Both the position numbers and the translations under genes were made by a program. Shown here piece after piece: positions 8,582 through 15,792 of a stretch of DNA of 20,125 bases. Each line of letters opens with the position of its first letter. The first letter of the stretch is position 1. The stretch covers positions 1 to 20,125 of the forward strand of contig JADKIY010000003.1 in NCBI GenBank assembly GCA_016722575.1, written 5' to 3'. This DNA is from Elusimicrobiota bacterium (GTDB lineage Bacteria; Elusimicrobiota; Elusimicrobia; FEN-1173). The notes under the pieces are model-generated. The model saw nothing but the letters and a program-made list of their open reading frames with translations, did not search any database and was not told where the DNA came from.

Positions 8582-9999
8582 ATGTCGATTTTCTCCGCCC
8601 TCCGCCACCGATTGGTTCGGTGGGAGTACCAACGCCTGGCGGATTACCTCTCGAACGTCGACCCCGAGGCCATTGAAAAAGAAAGCGAACAACGGGTTTT
8701 GACGGCGTTTCGCCGCTGGACGCGCGCCGTTCCGGCCTATCGGGAACTGGCGTCGTTGCCGGCGGCCACCCTGGCGGACTTCAAAAGGAACGTCCCCGTG
8801 TGCGACAAGGAGTCCCACTTTCAGGGGCACGATTTGCGGAGTCTTTGTCCCGACGGGGACCTTTCCCGCGTTCGGCTTTTTTATTCCAGTTCGGGTTCGT
8901 CGCGGGTTTTCTCCTACGGGGGCGGAATCGTGGCAAGACCCCGGCGGTCGGCCTTGAACTGGAGTTCGTTCCCACGACAGCCTCTCGGTCTTTGACCGGA
9001 AAGCGCTGATCGTCAACGGCCTGCCGATGGGGGTGAAGGTCCACACCCGGACGATTCCGTTGATCGAAAGCGGGACGCGCGCGGATGTCGTGTGGGCGCT
9101 TTTGAAGAAGCTCAAAAATGAATTCGACCAGTTCGTCATTTTCGGGGAGCCGCTTTTTCTAAAGCATTTGATCGAAGGCGGAATCGAGGAGAACGTGCCC
9201 TGGCGGGAGTTGGCGGTCCACCTTGTCACCGGTTCCGAATACGTCGCGGAAAATTACCGATCGCCTCGGCGGATTCCTCGGCATCGATTTTGAAAACCGC
9301 GACACGGGCAGCATCACCATCAACTACGGCCTTTCGGAGATAGCCAACAGCGTCGCGCACGAGACGCCCGAGACGATCCTGGCGCGGCGGCGCGCCCACG
9401 CCGACCCCGCCCTGCGAAAAACCATTTACGGGACGGATACGCGGCTTTGCCCCGCTATCCTTCAGTACCACCCCTACCAGAATTACCTTGAAACCCTCGG
9501 GCCGCCGGGGGAAACGGGGGAGTTGGTGGTGACCACGCCCGACGCTCAAAAAAACTTTCCCCTGGTGCGTTACAACACCAAGGACGCGGCGCGGCTCGTC
9601 GGTTACGGGGCGTTCGATCGACGTCTTCGGGAAGCGGGGCTGGAGTCTCGGCGGCCGCGGTTTCGGCTTCCTTTCGTTTTCGGCTGGGGCAAGGTCAAGG
9701 CCCTGACGACAACGTTCGGACCCCTGTACGCGGAAGAGATCAAAGAAGCGCTTTACGCCGACCCGGAGGTCGCTGCCCGATTCACGGGACGGTTCCGCCT
9801 GCGGATGGGCGAGAACCGCCCGACGCTGATTCTTCAACTTCGGCCGGGGGTGAAAAACGGGGACGGGCCCTCGGCGGGGGTGGCGAAAGGGCTTTGCGTT
9901 TACACGGCCGCGGAGATCGCCGTGCGGGCGATTCCTTTTTCGGAGTATTCCGACGGGTTTGCGCCGGACTTCGACCGCAAAACCGTTTACATCGACTAA
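8582..9999 (+). CDS. PaaK/LuxE-like AMP-forming acyl-activating enzyme (frameshifted)
   Basis: Member of the ANL adenylating superfamily, closest in feel to phenylacetate-CoA ligase, coenzyme F390 synthetase and LuxE-type acyl-protein synthetases: it would activate a carboxylate as an acyl-AMP and pass it to a thiol. From ATG 8582, the N-terminus RLADYLSNVDPEAIEKESEQ is helical. LFYSSSGSS at about 8877-8905 is the phosphate-binding loop (usual form '[ST]SGT[ST]G'). NYGLSEIANSVAHE at about 9324-9365 corresponds to motif A5, and FPLVRYNTKDAARLV at about 9560-9600 to the ribose-binding A7 motif. The C-terminal part (TTTFGPLYAEEIKEALYADP) is the small domain. Indels occur near 8920, 8980 and 9260; from 9223 onward the frame is clean to TAA at 9997-9999. 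About 470 residues. The stop overlaps the stop of the opposing lyase gene. Which acid is activated cannot be told. Confidence 0.82.
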
Positions 10000-11330
10000 A
10001 GCCGTTCGTATTCCGCCAAATAGTCCCCGGTGCGGCAATCGGGGCGGCGGGTTTGTTTCAGCCCCGGGATTTCCCGCCGCCGACTCCAAAGATCCGCCAC
10101 GCGGCCCGCCACCCATTTCATCGTCCCGGGATTGTAATGCCCCAGGGGGATCGCCAGGCGGATCATCCGCACGCCCTTGGCTTCTTGCTCGGGCGTCAGC
10201 ATGTTCTCGGCGGCCAGAATGCCGGACTCCAAGTAAAGCTGGTACAAAAAGGCGCGCTCCGGGTGTCGGTCTTTGGGCAAACAGCCCAAAAGCCCGGCGG
10301 TGTCGATGAAGACCGCGTAGCCGGCGGGGGGCGACACCACGGGAACTCCCGCGGCTTTTAAGCGGGTCCAAAGCTCCCGGGCGTTCCGGACGCGGCGGCG
10401 CAAGAGCTTTTCGCTGCGCAGGGATTTTCGCAGGACCGAATACAAACGGGCCTTGGCGTCGACCGATAGGCCCTCGCCGACCAGCATCAAGCGGTCTTGG
10501 AATTTGAAGTGAAGGTCCTCGCGGCGGGTCGCAAGGAACCCGCCTACGTCCACGGGGAAGTCTTTGGTGGCGCTCATGGTGCAGCCGTCGGAATGGGAGC
10601 AGAATTCCCGGACAATGTCGGCGATGGAACGTTGGGCGTATCCCGGCTCCCGTTCGCGGATGAACCACGCGTTCTCCCGCAACCGGCAGGCGTCGATGAA
10701 CACGAGCGCCCCGACCGATCGGGCGTATTGATGCACTTCCCGGATGTTTTGCATCGACACGGGGTGCCCGCCGACGGCGTTGACGGAGGTTTCGACCATG
10801 ACGTAGGCGATCCGGTCGGCGCCGTGGTCGCGGACGAACGCTTTTAGAGCCTCCAAATCCAAATTGCCCTTGAAGGGATGGTCTCCGTGGAGGTCGTGGG
10901 CCTCTGCGACCGGAATGGCCCGGGGCTCGGCGCCGAGAACCTCCGGATGCAGGCGGGTGGTGGGGAACAGCAGATTGTGCAGAACGACTTTCCCCGGCGC
11001 GGCGAGCGTCGAGGCCAGGACCAGTTCGGCCGTCCGCCCCTGGGCCGCGGGAAGGACGTGCTCGTAGCCGTAGCCCTCCTGGAACAGAGCCCCCAAAGAC
11101 ATGAAGTCGGACTCGCGCCGGCCTTTGCCGGAGGGGAAGCGGGCGGTTCCGGGAAGATGCATGAGACTGTCCGTCACGAGGTCGACGCGCGCCAGTTGGT
11201 TGGTGATCAGGTGCGTGTTGCCGTGAACGCCGTTCAGCACCTCCCGGCGCGCGGCGCGGGAAAAGCGCACCGCCAAGCGCATGAGGCCCAGGCGATGCAG
11301 CCGCAGAAACAGCGCGCCCGGTTTGTCCAC
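9996..11330 (-). CDS. tryptophanase/tyrosine phenol-lyase family PLP enzyme, atypical
   Basis: Intact 444-residue beta-eliminating lyase (fold-type I PLP enzyme). GTG start at 11330, overlapping the TAG stop of the E1-like gene by one base (TAGTG), so translation is probably coupled. Motifs in order: LPAAQGRTAE at about residues 93-102 (PLP phosphate loop), HPFKGNLDLEAL, VETSVNAVGGHPVSM at about 179-193, FIDACRLRENAWFI at about 211-224 (Asp213 for the pyridine nitrogen, Arg216), and MSATKDFPVDVGGF at about 252-265 with Lys256 as the PLP lysine. Length is near the usual 450-470. Odd points: the Tyr that lies just before the QGR loop in true tryptophanases ('DEAYSGSRSYY') is not evident (RRESDFMSLGALF), and the C-terminal 'IPR..YT..HMD' is replaced by IPLGHYNPGTMKW. 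Substrate is therefore unlikely to be plain tryptophan or tyrosine. Family call firm, function open. Confidence 0.9.
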   Translation of the reverse strand: MDKPGALFLRLHRLGLMRLAVRFSRAARREVLNGVHGNTHLITNQLARVDLVTDSLMHLPGTARFPSGKGRRESDFMSLGALFQEGYGYEHVLPAAQGRTAELVLASTLAAPGKVVLHNLLFPTTRLHPEVLGAEPRAIPVAEAHDLHGDHPFKGNLDLEALKAFVRDHGADRIAYVMVETSVNAVGGHPVSMQNIREVHQYARSVGALVFIDACRLRENAWFIREREPGYAQRSIADIVREFCSHSDGCTMSATKDFPVDVGGFLATRREDLHFKFQDRLMLVGEGLSVDAKARLYSVLRKSLRSEKLLRRRVRNARELWTRLKAAGVPVVSPPAGYAVFIDTAGLLGCLPKDRHPERAFLYQLYLESGILAAENMLTPEQEAKGVRMIRLAIPLGHYNPGTMKWVAGRVADLWSRRREIPGLKQTRRPDCRTGDYLAEYERL

Positions 11331-12148
11331 TATTTCTTAACGGCGCCGGGAATCCGCCCCTCCATCGGGTCGTAGAACCGGAAGTTCGGCGCCAGCGCCA
11401 AGGAGCCCCAGCCGGTTAAAACTTTAAAGATTTCGTTGGCCATAAGAACGCACGTCAGCCAGACCATGGGCGCGAGCGTCGTGCCTTCCCCTTTTTGCAT
11501 GAGGCGTTCGACGGTGGGCGGGGGATAGTATTCGGCCAGGCCTTCGACCCCCTGCAATTGCCGGAGGGAATGGAGAATCAATTCACGGCTCTCCTGGTCG
11601 GAAATGCTCGCCACGGCCCGGCCGATGGTCGGCAAAGCGTAGACTTCCTCCAGAGTGGGCGTGTCGGCCGTGAAAACGCGGACGTTCCCGTACGCCACGG
11701 CCCATCCCTCGATCAGCGGGATCTTTTTGGCCCGGGCCGCCCGGCTAAGGGTCACGATGGCGCGAATGTCGTCGATGCTGAGAGCGACGGCGTCGACGCC
11801 TTCCAGAACCTCGCCGATGTTTTGGTCGGTCATTGTGAGGTATTTGCGCGTGCGGATGGCGGGGTTGATTCGGCGGAGGAACTCCTCGGTTACCTCTGTT
11901 TTCAGCCGACCGTTGGTGTCCGTGAACGAATAGATCTGGCGGTTGGAATTGGTGGGTTCAAAGGTCCCGTGGTCCACCAGAACAAAGGATTCGACCCCCA
12001 GCCTGGCCAGATTTTCGACGACGACACCGCCCAGACCGCCGAGCCCGCAGACGGCCACGCAAGCTTTGCGGAGGATTTCCTGGTCTTTTTCCGTCAGCAA
12101 ACCCATGTTGCGATTGACTTGTTTTTGATAGTGATCGGACCAGACCAT
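11330..12148 (-). CDS. E1-like adenylating enzyme, ThiF/MoeB/HesA family
   Basis: Cytoplasmic ATP-dependent enzyme that adenylates a carboxylate, classically the C-terminal Gly of a ubiquitin-like carrier or a peptide. Rossmann motif VAVCGLGGLGGVVVENLARL near residues 32-51, then VDHGTFEPTNSNRQIYSF (acidic ribose ligand and the adenylation-site Arg of 'NxNRQ'), GRLKTEV (conserved Lys) and ALSIDD (Mg-site Asp). The paired CxxC zinc motifs of ThiF/MoeB are missing and no typical catalytic Cys is seen, so thiolation chemistry is not supported. It may simply form an acyl-adenylate, or act as a TcdA-like dehydrating E1. I chose ATG 12146-12148 because TTGGAGG lies 4 bases before it; in-frame ATGs at 12181 and 12184 or a TTG at 12208 would add up to 20 residues but have no ribosome-binding site. 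First gene of a two-gene operon with the lyase. Intact frame. Confidence 0.9.
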   Translation of the reverse strand: MVWSDHYQKQVNRNMGLLTEKDQEILRKACVAVCGLGGLGGVVVENLARLGVESFVLVDHGTFEPTNSNRQIYSFTDTNGRLKTEVTEEFLRRINPAIRTRKYLTMTDQNIGEVLEGVDAVALSIDDIRAIVTLSRAARAKKIPLIEGWAVAYGNVRVFTADTPTLEEVYALPTIGRAVASISDQESRELILHSLRQLQGVEGLAEYYPPPTVERLMQKGEGTTLAPMVWLTCVLMANEIFKVLTGWGSLALAPNFRFYDPMEGRIPGAVKK

Positions 12149-12455
12149 ACGGCCTCCAATGGGGAATTTGCGATGCTCCATCATGTCACGTTCGGGAGGG
12201 GAAATCAACGTCGCAAATCATGCCCGGAATCCATGGTGCGGGTCTCTGGCCCGCAACCAATCGGGGGATTTTTTCCAATGGATCCAAACGACTTTCGAGG
12301 CGTGTCGGCCTGTTCCCAGGCGCACCGATCTGACGCGGGATTTCCAAAACAACGATCGAATCAGAGTTGTGGGCCAGGGATCCCATGACGCGGGGGGGAG
12401 ACCGTTTGACCATACAGCCAGGATTGGACGCCGTATGAGATTCGAAGGGCAAGGT

Positions 12456-12620
12456 GGAGCGGAGACTTCTTTCCGGCCCCGGGGCGGGGGTTTTCTCGGG
12501 GCGGGATTTAATGGGGGCCAGCCTGTCGATGGCGAAGCCCCGCGCCATCACTGATGATCGCTGTCCCTTCGTCGCGCCGCGCGGGGAGAGTTCCGCCGAC
12601 GATAATGGTCGACGGTCAAA
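12456..12620 (-). repeat. inverted repeat, arm A (about 165 bp)
   Basis: Read on the minus strand, this segment aligns with 13801-13969 on the plus strand. The first 80 bases align without gaps with 15 mismatches by my count (81% identity). The far ends also match, both closing with GAAGTCTCCGCTCC, while the middle is more diverged. Both arms begin TTTGACCGTCGACC and share GGCGGAACTCTCCCCGCGCG. Confidence 0.75.
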
Positions 12621-12627
12621 AACCGGC

Positions 12628-12676
12628 GGACCCCTCACCCCGACGCTCTCCCCACGGACGGGGAAAGGGGGACGTT
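12628..12676 (+). repeat. 'CCCCTCACCCC...CTCTCCCC' intergenic repeat
   Basis: CCCCTCACCCCGACGCTCTC followed by CCC and a short CCCC-ACGGA-CGGGG hairpin resembles the very common intergenic repeat of many Gram-negative genomes, often mistranslated as 'LTPTLSP'. It sits directly beside arm A of the inverted repeat. Confidence 0.5.
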
Positions 12677-12718
12677 GATTCTTTTATAACTTAATATAGG
12701 GGAAACCCCCCCCAAACG

Positions 12719-12954
12719 TTATTTGGATTTCCAACGGGGGGCAAATCGGACCAGGTAGGTGAAAAAATGGGCCAGGATTTTGTTTGTCCCGTGGGCGACC
12801 ATGCCTTCGTAGCGACCGCGTTGGAATTCTTTTAGGTCAGGGCCTTCGTAACACAATTTCCCGTTCTTAAAACAATAATTGCAATACCGGTCCGACTCCC
12901 GTCGGGCGGGATCTTTGTTGAACGGCATCAGGCAAGATTCGCAGGAATTTTCAT
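12719..12954 (-). CDS. small zinc-ribbon protein (one-base deletion near the start)
   Basis: The clean frame runs from ATG 12928 to TAA 12719-12721 (MPFNKDPARRE, RYCNYCFKNGKLCYEGPDLK, KILAHFFTYLVRFAPRW). The same frame is open upstream and supplies SCESCL right before it, giving the four-Cys pattern CxxC ... CxxC of the 'putative zinc ribbon' family (zinc_ribbon_2, PF12674 type), whose members end with an aromatic RW motif as here. If one A is missing from the AAAA run after the ATG at 12952-12954, the protein begins MKNSCESCLMPFNKD, the usual beginning of such proteins, about 79 residues long. AAGGAGG lies upstream at about 12978-12984. Function unknown; probably a small metal-binding protein. 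Single gene in a large non-coding region. Confidence 0.72.
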
Positions 12955-13800
12955 TTGAAAAATGGCGAACGGGCGGCCCCTCCTTCGGAGCCGGGGCCTA
13001 TTCGGCCGGTCGCAAACGCCTGCCACTGGCAGGCGGGACCCACGCGGCACTTCCGCTAGCGCGGTCGGGATTTTCCTCTTTCCCGCGATTTCGCGGCTCC
13101 TCCGAGGACCGGCCCTGGTGGCCGAAAACCTGCTGCGGCACGAAAAGGAGATTCCGCTGTTGTTCCTTTGCTGCGACGGGTCGCCGATCGATGATCGGAA
13201 ATTAAACGCTTTCGCCTCCCGCGGACGCCGGCCCGATCGTCACGCGGCGGTCGGGAGACAAAGGATCCGCTTTCCGGGAGAAATCGAGGAAAAATCCTAA
13301 CGGTCGTTGAGTCAAACGATTGTGGAGAGGCGGGGTGTGGCGGGCAAGAGTGCGGAAAGGAAAACCGATGAGATCGGCGATCAGGCCCGGAGGGGGTTTG
13401 GTCGCCCGAGGGTGGGAAAACCCCGGAAGAGCCACCTTCTTCCCCGGGGGGAAACAGCAAATGGCGGAAAAACAGACACGGTTGCAACCATTGTTCCACT
13501 GACGTTCCCCAATATCGCGCACGAATACTGGGAAAACTACCGCCTGACCGGGGACTATTACCTGCCGGAATACAAGGGGAGGGATTGAAGCCTCGGTGTG
13601 ATTGCGACCACGATTGCGGCCCCGCTGGCCTTGGGGGCCACCCCAAGGCTTGGCCCTGGCGCGGCGCAGGAAGCCGCGCCCTACCTTGCGGGCAGGACCC
13701 GGATTGTGGGGCCTTGTCTGCCGATTCAGCCAACACATCGTCGGCCGAAGGCCCTCCTTTTCGTCCCGCTCCGTTTCTTTTCCGTCATTCGACCATTCCC
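12955..13800. other. stretch with no supportable gene
   Basis: About 850 bases between the zinc-ribbon gene and arm B of the inverted repeat. Plus-strand pieces look mildly protein-like: RKLNAF and neighbours before a stop at 13298-13300, and AHEYWENYRLTGDYYLPEYK just before a stop at 13586-13588, in an open frame from 13307. A hydrophobic piece IATTIAAPLALGA follows at about 13598. None has a good ribosome-binding site or a family I recognise, and indels may hide a gene here. Confidence 0.35.
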
Positions 13801-13969
13801 TTTGACCGTCGACCGCTATCGCGGGCGGAACTCTCCCCGCGCGGCGCAACGCTGGGACAACGCCGTGCGGCGATGGCGCGTCGCTCCGTCATCGCCGCGC
13901 TGGCTCCATTAAAACCCGAACCCGGAAAACCGAAAGCCTGGGGCTGGAAAAGAAAGAAGTCTCCGCTCC
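13801..13969 (+). repeat. inverted repeat, arm B (about 169 bp)
   Basis: Plus-strand partner of 12456-12620. Together the arms bracket about 1.2 kb that contains the zinc-ribbon gene. Translations of the arms are similar (DRRPLS.AELSPRGAT.GQR), but the substitutions do not favour third positions clearly, so I treat this as a nucleotide repeat, not a shared protein. Degenerate echoes of its end (CTCCGGTTGATTCGTCC, CTTCGGTTGATCGTCC) recur just downstream at about 13965-14030. Confidence 0.75.
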
Positions 13970-14311
13970 GGTTGATTCGTCCTTCCGGAAAAAACCCCAG
14001 CGCTGGGCGCTTCGGTTGATCGTCCCACCCCGGGGCGCTCGCCGCGCGTCGGCAGGAGAACCCCCGCCGCCGCCCGGCTCGCTCGGTCGCCCGGGCGATT
14101 GGACGGTTGCCGCTCCGCCTGATTCGACAAAACCGGGTCGCTCCGCCGCGTCGGCCTAGAACGCCGCCGCACCTCCGCTCCGTCGCCCCCGCCCCCGCTG
14201 GGCGGCCCGCTCCGTTCGCTGGGGAAGGCCAAGCCCTGAAGGTCTTGCCCTCGCCCTCCCGGTCCAGGCGCGCGCAAAGGTAGCAAGGCGGGCTCGGGCA
14301 TATTTAGTCGT
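13970..14311. other. very GC-rich stretch without a gene
   Basis: Dominated by G+C with runs such as CCGCCGCCGCCCGG. Open frames here are long only because stop codons are rare in such DNA. No ribosome-binding site, protein family or RNA gene was recognised. Confidence 0.4.
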
Positions 14312-14338
14312 CCCCGGGGTCAAAAAACAACCCCGGGG
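14312..14338. other. perfect 9-bp hairpin with A-rich loop
   Basis: CCCCGGGGT (14312-14320), loop CAAAAAACA, ACCCCGGGG (14330-14338). There is no T tract after either side, so it is not a standard terminator. It is the first of a series of hairpins that continues to 14764. Confidence 0.6.
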
Positions 14339-14436
14339 CCGAACGTCAAGAACATTCGCGGGCCCAGCCTTGTCCCCAAGGCCCGGCCTATTGCGCCGTC
14401 GCGCCTCGCGCGTGGGCCCGCTCACAACAACTGCCA

Positions 14437-14461
14437 GCGGTGGCCAGCCGACGGCCACCGC
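14437..14461. other. perfect 9-bp hairpin
   Basis: GCGGTGGCC (14437-14445), loop AGCCGAC, GGCCACCGC (14453-14461). Part of the structured non-coding block 14312-14764. Confidence 0.6.
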
Positions 14462-14533
14462 CCCGCCTGTCTCTCGTCATGGGTTCAGTCAGGGGGTGGC
14501 AACAAAAGACCGTGCTTGGCGGTGGCCTCCGCT

Positions 14534-14599
14534 AGCCCCGGCTCCATTGCGCCGCCGTGCACGCCAAACAACGGCGCGCACGTGACCGCTGCCGGGGCT
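14534..14599. other. large nested palindrome 1
   Basis: Outer stem AGCCCCGGC (14534-14542) with GCCGGGGCT (14591-14599). Inside it TGCG-c-CGCCGT (14548-14558) pairs with ACGGCGCGCA (14571-14580) around a 12-base loop. The two stems make one 66-base imperfect hairpin with internal loops of 5 and 10 bases. It ends exactly where palindrome 2 begins. Confidence 0.65.
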
Positions 14600-14683
14600 G
14601 CCAGGCCTGGAGCGGCCCCCCTCCCCCCAATACCGCGGCCAACTACTGGCCGCATTGGGCGGGATAGGGGGGCCTTGCCTGGC
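14600..14683. other. large nested palindrome 2
   Basis: Four successive paired segments: GCCAGGC (14600-14606) with GCCTGGC (14677-14683); GGCCCCCCT (14614-14622) with AGGGGGGCC (14666-14674); CCCAAT (14626-14631) with ATTGGG (14654-14659); GCGGCCA (14635-14641) with TGGCCGC (14647-14653), loop ACTAC. An 84-base imperfect hairpin with about 29 paired positions, far beyond chance for simple GC richness. Confidence 0.7.
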
Positions 14684-14731
14684 TGGTGGCCCCCCAACCC
14701 CCCGGGTTCCTTCCCACCAAAATCAAACCCC

Positions 14732-14764
14732 ATAAACAAAAGCGGGCGCAAGATTCGCGCCCGC
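14732..14764 (-). terminator. rho-independent terminator of the LysR gene
   Basis: On the minus strand GCGGGCGC (14764-14757), loop of 7, GCGCCCGC (14749-14742), then TTTTGTTTAT. Perfect 8-bp GC stem followed by a T tract, 36 bases after the LysR stop at 14800: a textbook intrinsic terminator. Confidence 0.8.
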
Positions 14765-14799
14765 ATTCAGTCCCCAACCACGACTACCACCCACTCAAA

Positions 14800-15687
14800 T
14801 CAAACCGGGTATCCTGGGTCCAACTTCTTGATCAATCGCTTCGCCGCCTCGGATAAAACCCCGCCTCGCCGCGTCACCACGCCGTATCGGTCATAGCCAA
14901 ATAGATGCCCCGCCCGGGCGATCGCCAGGTCCTTTTTATCCGCTTCCGTCAGGCATATGGACGGTATCACCGCCACGCCCAGCCCGTTTTTGGCGTAGGT
15001 TTTAAGCACCTCCCAACCGCCCGCCTCAAGCCCCACTTCCCAGGTCAGGCCCGCCTCGGTCAGTTTGCCCTCCACAATCCGGCGCGTCGTGGAGTGCCCG
15101 TCCCCCGTCAAAAGGGGATAACCTGCCAGGTCGTCCAGGGTCAGCTTCTTAAGTTTCCCGATTGGGTGCCCCTTTTCGCCGATGACCATCCGCTCAAATT
15201 CCATGGTCGGGCGATAGGCCGCCCAGGCGGGGGCGCGCTCCATGGAGCGGATTCCAAAGTCCAATTCCCCGGACCGGAGCATCTCCAAGGTCTGTTCCGC
15301 CCTCTGGCAATAGAGGGACACTTTCACCCCCGGGTTTGCCTTCCGAAAGTCTCTTATGAACTTGGGCAGGAGATAAAGCATCACCGGCTCGCCCGCCCCG
15401 ATCCTTACACGCCCACGCATCTTGCCGTCGCCCAGAGGGGCCAGGACCTCTTTCATCTTCTCCCAGTTCCCCAGAAGCGGCCCGGCGGCCTCGGCCACGG
15501 CCTCTCCGGCGGCCGTAAGAATCGTTCGCCGCCCGTGCCTTTCAAAGAGCTTCGCCCCCAGTTCCTTTTCCAGCCGCCGGACGGCCACCGTCACGCTGGG
15601 CTGGGTGCGAAAGAGGCTCTCCGCCGCCCGGCTGAAGTTTCCGGTCTTGGCCACCGCCACGAAGGACTTTATCTGTTGGATTTCCAT
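14800..15687 (-). CDS. LysR-family transcriptional regulator
   Basis: Intact 295-residue regulator. The N-terminal winged helix-turn-helix (residues about 1-60) shows MEIQQIKSFVAVAKTGNFSR, AAESLFRTQPSVTVAVRRLE and ELGAKLFERHGRRTILTAAG, the standard LysR signature. A linker helix follows. The effector-binding domain begins near residue 90 (GRVRIGAGEPVMLYLLPKFI), with PGVKVSLYCQ and the 'LRSGELDFGI' strand, and later NGLGVAVIPSICL, all usual landmarks. Start ATG at 15685-15687; no strong ribosome-binding site is visible. It is transcribed away from the HD-domain gene at 15793 with a 105-base shared regulatory region, the usual set-up for a LysR protein controlling its divergent neighbour and itself. 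Ends in a clear terminator at 14732-14764. The effector is unknown. Confidence 0.95.
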   Translation of the reverse strand: MEIQQIKSFVAVAKTGNFSRAAESLFRTQPSVTVAVRRLEKELGAKLFERHGRRTILTAAGEAVAEAAGPLLGNWEKMKEVLAPLGDGKMRGRVRIGAGEPVMLYLLPKFIRDFRKANPGVKVSLYCQRAEQTLEMLRSGELDFGIRSMERAPAWAAYRPTMEFERMVIGEKGHPIGKLKKLTLDDLAGYPLLTGDGHSTTRRIVEGKLTEAGLTWEVGLEAGGWEVLKTYAKNGLGVAVIPSICLTEADKKDLAIARAGHLFGYDRYGVVTRRGGVLSEAAKRLIKKLDPGYPV

Positions 15688-15714
15688 GGGCTGTCCATAT
15701 TATGCAATAAGTCT

Positions 15715-15734
15715 ATAGTAAACATAAAAACTAT
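15715..15734. promoter_or_regulatory. candidate LysR operator
   Basis: ATAGT (15715-15719) and ACTAT (15730-15734) form a perfect dyad separated by 10 A/T-rich bases in the gap between the divergent LysR and HD genes. LysR-type regulators bind such short dyads (T-N11-A class). It lies just upstream of the putative promoter of the HD gene. Confidence 0.4.
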
Positions 15735-15738
15735 TCAT

Positions 15739-15767
15739 TTGTTTTATTCCATCAACCGGGCTAAACT
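15739..15767 (+). promoter_or_regulatory. putative sigma-70-type promoter of the HD-domain gene
   Basis: TTGTTT (15739-15744) and TAAACT (15762-15767) with an exact 17-base spacer, placing transcription start near 15775, about 18 bases before the ATG and just ahead of AAAGGAGGA. The LysR-like dyad lies directly upstream. Confidence 0.45.
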
Positions 15768-15792
15768 GGGAGTGACAAAGGAGGACACTTCA

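Larger units (their letters stand above)
12149..12718. other. 570-base intergenic stretch upstream of the E1-like gene
   Basis: No convincing gene on either strand. It holds the leader of the E1-lyase operon, including a 6-bp hairpin TGCGGG/CCCGCA with a 7-base loop at 12237-12255, one arm of a diverged inverted repeat (12456-12620) and a common intergenic repeat (12628-12676). A run of 8 C at 12706-12713 lies just after the zinc-ribbon gene's stop. No clear promoter hexamers were found. Confidence 0.45.

Noticed and set aside
9226..10668. 480-codon minus-strand open frame
   Set aside because: It lies antisense to the adenylate-forming enzyme and continues, out of frame, into the lyase gene. 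The sequence is Arg/Pro-rich without any family motif; both overlapped genes have clear motifs.
13056..13849. Long minus-strand open frames in the 13 kb region
   Set aside because: Pro/Arg/Ser-rich composition typical of antisense frames in GC-rich DNA, no ribosome-binding site, no motif.
12456..13969. Insertion sequence with terminal inverted repeats
   Set aside because: No transposase between the arms, the arms are long and only about 80% alike, and no target duplication was seen.
14600..14683. Integron attC site
   Set aside because: The palindrome size fits, but the required RYYYAAC / GTTRRRY core sites are not at its ends, and no integrase or gene cassette is present.
14905..15792. Plus-strand open frame joined in frame to the HD-domain gene
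   Set aside because: It is antisense to the LysR gene and Pro/Arg/His-rich. The HD gene has its own ATG with a strong ribosome-binding site at 15793.
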